Positions 22,559 to 33,075 of a stretch of 64,000 bases of DNA are shown here, in pieces. Position numbers and translations under genes: made by a program. Origin of the DNA: Euptelea pleiosperma (taxonomy: Eukaryota > Streptophyta > Magnoliopsida > Ranunculales > Eupteleaceae). Under the pieces are notes generated by a model. The model made no database searches and was not told the origin of the DNA. It was given only the letters and a program-made list of their open reading frames with translations. The stretch's first letter is position 1. Each line of letters starts with the position of its first letter. Where the stretch lies: contig CM068545.1 of NCBI GenBank assembly GCA_035048495.1, positions 19,316,741-19,380,740 of the forward strand, in the 5' to 3' direction.

Positions 22559-23279
22559 TTATTTGTGTGTTTTGTAAGATTAGTATGAGAGTTTCAAATA
22601 CTATATTGATAATGGCCATGAGCTTATGAATAATAAACAACAGAATTCGATCAGGCCAGGCATGAAGGGGGTGTGTGTGTTGGCACAAGAGTCGCCGCGA
22701 ACATAGGCATTTAATCCGATCAGAGAGCGTGTGTGTGCGTATGTGTGTTGTTTGTGTCACATGCCCATGTTTTCCGGGCTTTTCTTTGGTTTTTTTTTGG
22801 AGAAATGACTACTACAACCTTTTTAATTAATCTCTTTTATAATCGATTAGAATTTCAAAAAATTCTCTCCTAAATTAACCACTTGATTCCACAAGTATTT
22901 CTCTTACTCTCCTTCTCTCCCCGTCTGTCGTCTCTCTACATAGATGTGTACGTATCTATATCACGTAGGATGGGCACCAAAATGACAATGAAATGTGGTT
23001 TCAAGACAACCTAGTGATTGGCATTTTGTTCCATGTGTAGTGACGCAGCGAGCAATTGGGATATGAATCCTGCTAACTGCTAACGAACTCACAACCTTGG
23101 TAGATATCTTATTGTTTTCCTTAGAAAAAATTACCAAGAACAATGGGCATCTAAAGATAAAGGTCTGTCTACAACCATTTAGTAATTAAAGCCCATTAAC
23201 AAAATCAATAAAAGTCTCTCTACGTACAACCATGTAGTAAAACCCTATTTATAGGCAAGCAATAGAAAACAACCTAATA

Positions 23280-26200
23280 CGTGGTGCAATAATCAAGAAG
23301 GTAACAATCGTATTTGAGCGAGACTAGATCGGGTGTTTGTGAACTCCTTTTGGTTTACTAGGCTGCCTTCCATCGTTGTCAATCATTTGCCAAGGATTTG
23401 CTCAGATCACTCTCCTATGTTGGTCTCTTTTATGCATAATGTCTACAGAGGCCCGAAGCCTTTCAGGTTTCAACGGATGTGGGTATATCATGATAATTTT
23501 TTGGAGTTTGTGAGGATGGCCTGGGAACCATCGATCCAAGGGGATGCGTTGCACATTTTGGCTTTAAAATTGAAGATTCTCAGAAATCTTCTGAAAAACT
23601 GGAACAAGCACACATTTGAGAATATTCATAATAACCTTCATGTTATCGAAGATAAAATCACAGAGCTGGAACAGAAGATGATTGTGAATTAGGTCATTGA
23701 GGATTCGATTGAGTGGAAGAAAATGCAAGCTTTATATAAGAAAACTCTGTTGCAGGAAGAAATTTTCTGGAAGCAGAAGTCTAGAATTAAATGGCTTAAA
23801 GAAGGAGACTCCAATACTAGTTTTTTCCATGCTACCACTAAGGAAAGGAGGAAATATGGTCTGATTAAAGGCCTCTTTCTTCAAAACGAGACTTGGTCAG
23901 AAAATCAGGGGGATATGCATAAGGGTGCAGTGGAGTAATTTAATGACATTCTCCAGTCAGAGGGTTGTTCTATGGAAGAGGATTTGTTTGACTGTATTCC
24001 TGATATTATGAATAATGAAGACAATGCGGCTTTGATTGTTATGTCTAATCGTGATGAGGTTAAAGAAGCTGTGTTTAGTATTCCTCAAGATAGTGCTCCA
24101 GGTCCAGACGATTTCTCAGCTGCGTTCTTTCAATCTTGTTGGGATATTGTCGGGAACGATGTTTTCCACGCAGCGGTTGATTTTTTCAAAGGTAGCTTGA
24201 TCCCTAATTCCTTCACGAATAATTTTATCTCTATGGTTCCCAAAAAAAAGTGCCCTCTACATTTTGTTGATTTCAGGCCAATTAGTCTTTGCAATGTGGT
24301 GTATAAAGTTTTTTCTAAAATCATCACTACCAGACTTAGTAAGATTATGGAGAAGCTTATCTCTCGGGAACAAGGTGCCTTCGTTAAAGATAGATTAATA
24401 ACGAAAAATGTTGGCCCTGCTCACGAATTAGTTCAATGCATTCGGAAGAAAGTTTTTGGGGGTAATTTGGTGCTTAAGATCGATATGACTAAAGCATATG
24501 ATCGTGTGAAATGGCCTTTCCTTAAGATGGTGCTCAAGAGATTTGGGTTTGGAGACCAGTGGATTAGACTCATTTCCAATTGCATTGGCAATAATTGGTT
24601 TTCTGTCCTATTCCAAGGTATGTATGATGGCCACTTTAAAGCCACTAGAGGTCTCAGACAGGGTGACCTTCTATCCCCATATCTTTTCATATTGTACTCA
24701 GAGGTGCTGAGTAGAGGTCTGAAGATCCAGTTTGAAATTGGTAAAATTTGTTACTATCATACCCCGATGAACTGTACTCCCGTCACTCACCTTATGTATG
24801 CAGATGATTTGGTCATTTTCTTGAATGGGAGGAAATCTTCGATTGAAGGATGTATGACGTTTCTTCAGCGTTATCGTACTTGTTCTGGTCAACAGGTTAA
24901 TGCCGGTAAAAGTTCTTTTGCTATGCATTCCAATACCTCTTCAGATATAATAGAGATTGTTAAAAGGCGCACTAATTTTTTGCACAAGAAGCTTCCGTTC
25001 ATTTATCTCAGTGTCCCTATTTATGATGGTAGGATGAAGATAAACTACTTCAATGAATTAATGAATAAAGTCCAGAAGAAAGTGGCTGGATGGAAATTTT
25101 GACTACTGTCGCAAGGTGGTAAGCTTATTCTGCTTCGTCATTCCCTCTTTAGTATGCCTATATACTTGCTATCAGCCACCTCGGTTCCTAAAGCTGTCAT
25201 GGTTAAGCTCTAAAAAAAATTTTCTGATTTCTTCTGGGGGGAGCATGAAGGGCAGGTGAAAAAGAAATGGGTTGCATGGAAAAATATATGCAAACCAGTT
25301 CAAGAAGGTGGGCTTGGTGTCAGAGACATTTATGAGGTTATGGAATGCTTTTGGATGAAGAGAATGTGAAATATTTCATCCAATAAATCTTTGTGGGCTC
25401 AGTTTATGCATGACAAGTATTTGAGAAATGCAAGTCTCGACCGTTTGAAAGCGCCTAGAGGGAGAACTACGCAGATGTGGAGAGATCCTTTGAAGGCATT
25501 GGATTTCATTAGACATAACTCTTCTTGGTTGATTAAGGAGGGGCATATGAGTTTCTGGTTTGATAATTGGTCGGGTAATGGGCCTATAGCTAATAAAGTG
25601 CATACCGATGACATCCGGGATAGGAATATTACGCTTTTTGAAGCGGTAGAGAAGAATTTTTTGCTAGAGCCTCTGAGGCAGGAAAATGTGGATGAGATCA
25701 CCACTAATTATGAGGGTAGTCTTTTCGCTAATGGTGAGGATGGAGAGATGCGGATTTGGCTTCCTTCTAGTCATGTCGATTTTACTATCAAGTCAGCTTA
25801 TAATAGTTGTGGAGCAAAAAATCCTCAATGGTATTTGGCGAAATGGGTATGGTATAAAAATGTGCCTATTAAAATTACGATTTTCATCAGGAAATTAGCT
25901 CAAGGTATCATCCCGGTCGATTCGGTGCTTCAGAAGAGTTTTGTTAAGTTGGCATCTTGTTGTTATTGTTGTTCCTCTCCTAATTCTGAGAATCTCAAGC
26001 ATTTATTCATTGAGAGCGATATCGCGAAAGCAGTGTGGAAGCCTTTTGAAGATATCTTTGAGATTAATAGCCGTAATTGTGTTGGGATTGGGGTATTGTT
26101 ACGGAAATTGTTTAAAGCTACGTCTTGTCACTCTCAAGTAGGTATTGTACACGTTATTACGCCGATGGTGATTCTATGGGAGATTTGAAACAAGCGTAAA

Positions 26201-26988
26201 TATGAGGGTAAGGGTAATAACATTTCCTACATTATTAAGAAGATATGGCGATGGATTAGCGACATTAACTCCGTGATTTCTCTGTTAAGCTGCATTTGGA
26301 GAATTTCTATGTCCAGAGTAGTAGATCGAAAATTATTTGTTGGAAGAAGCCGAATTTTGACGAGGTGGCGCTCAATGTGGATGGGGCGTCTTCCAATAAT
26401 AACCTCGCCAGTGGGGGCGGGGTCATTAGAAACCAGTTTGGCAACCTTATCATGGCTTTCCACTCTTTTTACAGCAAAGGTACAAATAATCTTGCAGAGT
26501 TGAGGGCTCTTCTTGATGGGATTCATGTTTGCAAGAAGCTTGGTCTCCATAAAGTTCATATCCAATTTGACTCTGAGTTAGTGGTGTCTTGGATTACTAG
26601 GCCTGTCTTTATTCCTTGGCTTCTAAAACCTTGGTGGTGGAAAATAATGGGGATTCTTAAAGAATTTGACTTCTCTATAACTCATGTCTATAGAGAATTG
26701 AACACTGCAGTGGATTACATGGCCCTTTTAGGGCTTCTTAACAAATCCTATATGGAGATTAGAGAGAACATCCCCCCTAAGCTTACTGGCATTCTTTGGT
26801 TGGATAAGATCGGTACCCCATATATTAGAGCCTAGCCTGGTTTGGTTATTAGTTGCTCTCCTTTTACACTCTTTTTCAGCTGTATAGCTTCTAGAGGGGT
26901 CAGGCATGCACGTCCCTCCTGTTTAGGTGTACTTTTTCTCATTTTCATTCAATAAATTCTCCTCCCCCCATGGAGGTTCCCCAAAAAA
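23280..26988 (+). mobile_element. 5'-truncated LINE carrying an RNase H domain, degenerate
   Basis: It begins inside the endonuclease (WCNNQEGNNRI, then RLDRVFVNSFW) and ends in an A-run at 26983-26990. The target duplication is aacctaata (23271-23279 and 26989-26997, the latter overlapping the A-tail). The homologous gypsy LTR at 28394-28402 (aacttaata) shows the empty site. Domain order is endonuclease C-terminus, reverse transcriptase, zf-RVT, RNase H. Confidence 0.88.
23282..26832 (+). pseudogene. LINE ORF2: endonuclease C-terminus, reverse transcriptase, zf-RVT, RNase H
   Basis: One reading frame runs to about 26188 and then shifts to the next frame for RNase H. The reverse transcriptase core is at 23972-25102, with DFRPISLCNVVYK, KIDMTKAYDRVKW, GLRQGDLLSPYLF and the catalytic LMYADDLVIF. 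The zf-RVT part follows at about 25391-26188 (CCYCCSSPNSENLKHLF). RNase H at 26296-26835 keeps NVDGAS, AELRALLDG, FDSELVVSW and HVYRELNTAVDYMA, i.e. the acidic residues expected of plant LINE RNase H. About seven in-frame stops (several TGG to TGA type) and one frameshift inactivate it. In life it encoded a target-primed reverse transcriptase. Confidence 0.88.
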
Positions 26989-27391
26989 AACCTAATAGAG
27001 AGTTGGTATGAAAAGGCAAACTACTAACTAATAGTTCGTGCATAAAAGGAAACTATATAAGCTGAAATTTGAACGAAATCTATGCACATATCCGCTCGAT
27101 TGACCACAGATCGAGTCCAATCGATTTATTGGAGGCAAAATTGTCTAACCATTTTTTTGTTCTCCAATTGATTGGCCACGGGGTCCAATCGATTGGAGGC
27201 AAATTTTTGGGTTTCCGAGCGAAACAAGGGCATAACGTTGAATATGCCAATTTTTGGTCACCAATCGATGTATCGAAATGTTCAATCAATTGGAGGCCAA
27301 CTAGTTGATCCAACTCCATAAAGTTAACTTCTCAGTGCTCAATCTTCTCAAGATGCTCCAAGGCCATCTGATCTGCATCATTCTCCCCTGG

Positions 27392-28128
27392 ATGGAGAGA
27401 ATTTTACCTTGAATTCGAACTATATCCTCATTCATTGATCATCCCTGCCCTTCTTGAGCGAAGATAGCTTGTATGGATTAAGATGCGGTTTGGTATCCAA
27501 TTTGAGGTGTTGAACAGCCTCTCCCGCGACCAAATTCTCACAACTTCTAGAATTGATAACTGGGCAGCAAATTTTTCCCTCCACGGTGCCGGTGGAGTGA
27601 AAAATGTTGTTGCGAAGCCACCTGTCGTTGTTGTCTCTTCTTGGCGTGAAACAAGACTGTCTCACTATTTATGCTTGGCCCTAATCACCTAAAACATATC
27701 CTTCTTGAGGTGAGTTGTCATCGACTTCATCGAGCACGGGGGTTGTATAAAATCGACAAACGACGACTCATCATCAACATCGTTTTTTTTTACGAACATA
27801 CTCTTCCCCGCGAGATAATCACTATCTCGTCTAAGGGGCTCGGTCACAAGCCTTATCCCTTTTGGAACATATTCGGCAAAAGGATTATCGAAATTGTCAT
27901 CCTTTGTGTCTTTCTCCACCTCCAAGTGACGCAGATTCGGGGGTTGGCGTTGTTGTTTGAACTCAGTCCTCAAAGTAGTAAACTCTTAGAGCAACACTTT
28001 GAATCGAGCATCCTATTATTGTTGTGAGATTCATCTACTTCATCCAACTCGTGCACATTTTCTAGTAGAACTTCGCATTGACTGGGGTGCGCGTCTCCAT
28101 TGAGGCATGTCGGTGAGATCGATGCAAG
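27392..28128 (-). pseudogene. Gypsy gag-protease remnant
   Basis: On the - strand, 27973-27689 is a charged gag-like frame (NPFAEYVPKG, then acidic and basic residues). The frame at about 27665-27432 reads EGKICCPVINSRSCENLVAG then PHLNPYKLSSLKKG, matching the retropepsin region of plant gypsy polyproteins, where the usual form is close to DGGSCENVVS. The catalytic Asp position reads Asn here. The remnant then runs straight into the polypurine tract, which shows where the deletion removed the rest of pol. Confidence 0.7.
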
Positions 28129-28140
28129 CTTGATACCAAC

Positions 28141-28678
28141 TGATGCAGCGAGCAATTGGGCAGATGAATCTAGCTATTCGAACACACAACCTTTCATTAA
28201 TGGTATCTTGTTGATTTTCCTTAGAAAATACCAAACAATGGACATCTAAAGCTTGTTGAATCTTTACGAGAAGAATACTAAACAATAGGGAAGAAAAGGA
28301 GAGTTAAAAACTTATAAATTCCATTAACAAAATCAATCAAAAGTTAAAAGTCCATCTACAACCATGTAGTAAAGCTCTATTTATGGGCAAAACAACTTAA
28401 TAGAGATTTGGTATGAAAATGAAAACTACTAAGAGTTCGTGCGTAAAAAAAAAAAAAAACTAAAATTGAAATATGTGCATGGTCCGATTGGCCACGGGGT
28501 CCAATTGATTGGAGGCAAACTTTTTGGTCTCTAAGCGAAACAATGGCAGAATGTTGAATTTGCCAATTTTTGGTTTCCAATTGATTGGAGGCCAACGTCC
28601 TCGATTGGAGGCGAGGCCTCCACTTTAACTTTCCGTGCTCAATCTTCTCAAGATACTAAGGCCATCTGAACTGCATGA
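28141..28678 (-). repeat. 5' LTR of the gypsy element
   Basis: The uninterrupted 538-bp LTR. It contains several palindromic ccaattgattgg-type motifs followed by aggc, and an A-run at about 28446-28460. It lies directly beside the primer-binding site (complement of 28127-28138). Confidence 0.85.
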
Positions 28679-28683
28679 TGTAG

Positions 28684-29279
28684 TCCATGTGCATTAAAAT
28701 GACATGGAATACGGGAAACCATCCTTTAAATATCAAATTTCCAAAGAACAGTATGAGATGATTCTAATCATTTGATTAATGCAACTGATTTGATCGTAGT
28801 CAGTCTGATTTATCATCTAAAAGACCTCGTAAACAATGGAGGGCCTAGATCAAAAGTCGTACGAAGAAAACACTGTACATGTATTCAATGTCATCAAATC
28901 AAGACCTTGCAAAAGCTAGACCACCGTACCTCTTGGAGTAATATAGCTATGTACCAAACTCACATCATTTGAACAATATTGTATCCTAAGTTCCTAACCA
29001 TAAAAAAATAAAAATAGAGAGAGAGAGAGAGAGAGTTGCATTCATCGGTTAGTTATTGTCAAAATAATGTGGATTTTAGTTTATGTTCAAGGGTTGAACT
29101 TTTCTACAATCGTGTTTGATAAATATGGGCCTTGAATAGAAAAAAGTCTGGCCTTCAGTTCAGATCCTTCAAATAAAGGCCCTCGATGAGATCCGTATGA
29201 TTGTTTTGAGTGATTTCAATGTTTTTGCGCTATAACCTGGTCAAGAAATGGAGCACCTTCATAGACATGAAATTGTTCT
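28684..29279. other. Intergenic DNA with an (AG)n run
   Basis: No gene was recognised. An (AG)n microsatellite sits at 29015-29035. Confidence 0.4.
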
Positions 29280-30340
29280 CAAGGGCTGCAATGGGTTCGT
29301 TTCGGTGCAGGAACTAATGTACCCAGAACTAGAACCTATAATGTATGACAATTTTGGATCCTATCGGTTCTAGTTCCGGTACTGAAATAAGTGGTCCCAA
29401 AACCAGAACGGAAAAAATACCCGATTTTCTGCATGTATCGAGAATGCAAATGTATCTACTATAAAATGTTAGGATCCTAATAGTTAAAACCTAAGCTTTT
29501 ACACACTCTCGAGTTCGAGTCACAGAAGGGGCGACCTGTGCAAAAAAAAAGAGGCCAGAGTGAGAGCCACCATGTGGAAAGGGCTACCTGGACCACATAA
29601 ACTTGTGGAAAAGAGGCCAGAATGAAAGCCGCTAATGGAAAGGGCTACTTGGACCACAAAATAGACCATTGAGGACGTCGGCTGCTAGTGTGGTGGTATG
29701 TTAGGATTTTAATGGTTAAGACCATGGTTTTAAAAAACGGCTGTTTAAATGGTAACGCCCCAAGCCCGTTTCCGTTAAAACCGTTTAAACACGTTTTAAC
29801 GGTTTTGAAAAAAACGGCCGTTTTTTTTTTTGTTTTAACGGCCGTTAAAATCTTCTAAACAGCCGTTTAATTCTGAAAATTTTTGTGAAAAAAAACGGCC
29901 GTTAAATCTGTTTAATTTCCGTTAAAATCCATTAAATTTTTTTTTTTAATTTTCAAATTTCAAAATTTGAATTTCAGCGCCATTTTTCCGTTTTTTTCCG
30001 TTAAAATCCGTTTTTTTTCTATTTTTGCCCCTGGCCGTTTCAATCTGTTTTAACGGCCGTTTAAACGGTAACGCCCCCTGTCCATTTAACCGTGGCCTCC
30101 TTTAAACCTTGGTTAAGACTAATAGCTTTACGTACCTCTATCACCTATATGTTTCAGTTCTAATCAGTTCAAGTACTAGCCTACAAAGAACCAGACACTA
30201 TTATATATATACCTCAACTTTTCGGGCTCTATTGATTCTAACTCTGGTACTAAATTAGTCCAGCCCGGCCTGAACGGGGATTAATCGGGACGGGATCCTG
30301 TCAGGTATTAGTTAATCGAGTACCAATTGACGCCCCTATA
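29280..30340. mobile_element. Degenerate hAT-type element (TAGGGGTGTCAA family) with nested inserts
   Basis: The left edge aagggctgcaatgggttcg and right edge aattgacgccccta resemble the ends of the elements at 48919 and 32638. Inner flanks carry the same gaacc/ggttc-rich wording (29320-29420, 30150-30300). It is enlarged by a segment with two tandem copies of an agaggccaga...gaaagggctac unit (29550-29660) and by the hAT-type MITE at 29723. The target duplication was not found. Confidence 0.42.
29723..30111. mobile_element. hAT-type MITE (CATGGTTTAAA family), perfect 8-bp target duplication
   Basis: The ends CATGGTTTTAAAAAACGG and TTTAAACCTTG are inverted repeats. The flanks gttaagac (29715-29722, 30112-30119) are identical. 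The interior is dense in aacggccgtt and gtttaaac palindromes, so it can fold extensively. Confidence 0.82.
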
Positions 30341-31653
30341 TATGGTCCCCTACTCACTAAGATGGGTTCAGTTTGGGAAAATCAACCCTAGAATGCCAAA
30401 TAAAGTGTCACTTTTCTCATTAGTCTTCATGTATAGGTGATGGCATTTTTCAAAACCATTCCCAATGAAGTATTTGTCAATTCTAAAATTCCAATGTTGT
30501 TGGCGCTTGTTTCAAGTCATAAAGGATTATTTTCAACTTATAAAATTTTCCCTTCTTCTTTGACATAATCCAAAGGTTGCCCATTGTAAACTTATTCTTC
30601 AAGATAACCATTTAAGAAAGTGGACTTAACATTCATTTGATAAATGTTTCATTTATTTATTTTGTGCTGCTAAAGAATTAAGAAGTCTTGCTAGGGATGC
30701 AACTCGGGTGGGTTTGATTGGTTTGGGGGTCAACCGCCCAACAACCTTAAAGGCTGTGAAGCCTAACCCAACCCAACGCAAGGTCGAGCCTATGACAAGA
30801 CTTTTCCTACCAAAGGCAAAACTGGGACATTCAGACCATTTGGTAACCACCTAAAATTATGTGATTTTTTCGAGTCACCCTCCTCCACTTAATGCGGTAA
30901 GACTTTTGTTGAATGCTGTAAGTAGATTCTAAGATTCTCACAAAAATATCCAACATGCGCTTGTATCAAAGCTTTCTCTCCAAAAAAAGAAAAAACCAAA
31001 AAAACCTTACAAAAGTGTCCTGATAAACATTTTAAAATACCCAATATGCCCATGTCCTAATTTTCAGACATAAAGACTTCTACCAAATGATCTAAACTTT
31101 CAAAAATTAAGCACTTCAAGCTTTCGGTGCTGAAATTAAATTTACCAAACACATGGAAATAAGAACTTTGGAGAGAAGTTTAAGGTTTAGAGGATGCTAA
31201 TACTTGGGAACATCTTGTTGCAAACAAAATTTCATCAGAACTTTTGGTCTTCATGAGTAATCATTACATGCCCGCAACTAAAAAGTCCCTGACAAATGAT
31301 TCTCAAACTGCTCATTGATCTAAAGGGGAGGAGATGAAACAGCAACATAAAAGGCAGCCTCCAGATTCACAGAAAGGAAAGAAAAAAAGAGAGCTCATCC
31401 CCCCAGTAGTTATCCACTGAAGGGATGAATTCTAACAAGCATATTACAGGCCCCGACTTCTTCTAGTCTCTGCTTCTTACGTAAAGGGGAGGTAATTGGA
31501 GAACTGTACCAATATATATATACAAACCAAATGACTGACTTACATAATTATTGCCATGGCTATTGACAACCCATATACCAGTATTCGCCCCAATGTTTCC
31601 TACTAATTAGAGCCCATCTGATTAATGGTATGGTACACCCAGCCCCAAAACCG
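30341..31653. other. Intergenic DNA, including the probable PCO 3' UTR
   Basis: No coding domain was recognised. The part next to 31653 should be the 3' UTR of the - strand cysteine oxidase gene. Plant 3' UTRs are usually a few hundred bases, but no polyadenylation site could be fixed. Confidence 0.45.
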
Positions 31654-33036
31654 TCAGGTTCTAATGATGGGGCCTTTGTACAGCCCTCTCTGAACCACAA
31701 AGCTGTCGGAGGGCTGAAACTCTTCTAACCAAGCCACGTCAGAGGCCTCTATTCATTTGACTCAACAATACCTATAACAAAGCCAATTGAGCAACAATGA
31801 TATGAGTTGTGGAATTTCGGTTAGCAAAAAAAATGATATCTATGAATAATAAGGGAATGAAAATTACCTGGTAGATCTTTTCTCGTAGGCGTCTGGAAAT
31901 AAGTGCAGTGTCTGCCATTCTCCGAGGAGTATGGGGGTGATAGAATGTCGAAAAGAGCACATGGAGTTACAGCTTTGAAAGAATGAATGTTGCCACCACG
32001 TGTTGGATAAAGAACTGTTGTACCACAGGGTGCAGACATCTCAACATCTCTGATGAGTTTCACAGGTCTTGCTACCAATCACCACCAAAACATAACACAA
32101 AAATAATAAGAAAAGAATAAAGATTAAAAAGAAGAAGAAGAAGAAGGAACAAAGAATATCCATGTTTAGAAGTAATACAGTGAAAACTGATTTAGGGAAA
32201 AACCTATGATGTGGCTTCAATAACACATTCACCATTAGTGCTACATGTGAAAACCAATTTAACTTCAATCAACGTTTACCTAAGATACATAAAAGAAATC
32301 ATAAATCTCTTATGTCAACAAACGAGGTTAATGCAGTCATTGAAGATAAAGAGAAATAATAAAGCAACTAGAGGCATGCCTTGAAGATTAATAAAATCAC
32401 AAAAGAGTGTATACTATCCATGAAAACTTTTTAAAAGAATACATAGATATATCTATGATAATTTCAAATTTTTGTACCACCACAGATCCAGATTAGTTGA
32501 ACTTCATGTGACATATGGATCCCCATAAGATGGAGAATCTGGAAAGGCAGTAAAGTAGTACAGCTCATCCCAGCATGCTGAAAGAATGTTATCAATGAGA
32601 TTATGAGTAATTACTTCCTCTGGGAGAAGCAAGGGTGTAGGACTGTCAATGGATTGGATCGACCCAAAGATCTGATCTGAAAAAACTGGGTCTGGAACCT
32701 TTTTTTTTTCTAACAAATTGGTACGGGAATCTATGGTTGTATGGATCAGCATTTATGGAGAAAAAAACTTCTTTTATTTGGAGAAAGGAATGGTGGAACC
32801 ACTCCTTGTAAGGGCTTTCATTTTACTATCCTTCTCTAATCTCTTCCATATTAAAAAAAAAAAGAGAGAGAGATTTCAAAGGCTCCCTCTACAGCTATTC
32901 CTCAAACCCTAAATCACTGAGCATATCTTAATTCAAACCAGATTCCTCAAATTCTCAGAGGTCTCTTCTTGACTTCTTCTGCAACCTCCAAATAATCCAA
33001 TTAATTAATTATGCGAGTAAGATCTTTTTATTGATC

Positions 33037-33075
<39 letters not shown>

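Larger units (their letters stand above)
23041..27380 (-). repeat. 3' LTR of the gypsy element, split by a LINE
   Basis: The LTR parts are 23041-23279 and 26998-27380. They align with 28141-28678 in order: cagcgagcaattggg, tttccttagaaaa, accatgtagtaaa, then the ttggaggc blocks and ctcaatcttctcaagat. It starts TGACG (TGATG in the other copy) and ends TGCATCA. Confidence 0.85.
23041..28678 (-). mobile_element. Internally deleted Ty3/gypsy element with a LINE in one LTR
   Basis: LTRs are at 23041-27380 (interrupted by a LINE) and 28141-28678, flanked by tgtag (23036-23040, 28679-28683). On the - strand the 5' LTR (28678-28141) is followed, after GT, by TGGTATCAAGCT, an initiator-Met primer site. 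The distal LTR is preceded by a purine tract (CCAGGGGAGAA, complement of 27381-27391). The internal region is only 760 bp and keeps gag and protease traces but no reverse transcriptase, RNase H or integrase. It is therefore a non-autonomous deletion derivative. The LTRs have diverged visibly (point changes, indels, one terminal CA changed to GA), so it is old. Confidence 0.85.

Noticed and set aside
29500..29530. gagttcgagtcac, resembling a tRNA/SINE B box
   Set aside because: No matching A box, no tRNA fold, and no 3' tail or duplication supporting a SINE.
31821..31867. Continuation of the PCO exon-4 frame past LPG into [14 protein letters not shown]
   Set aside because: Reads through a clear donor (CCAG/GTAATT at 31868/31867); the conserved C-terminal tail is in the next exon.
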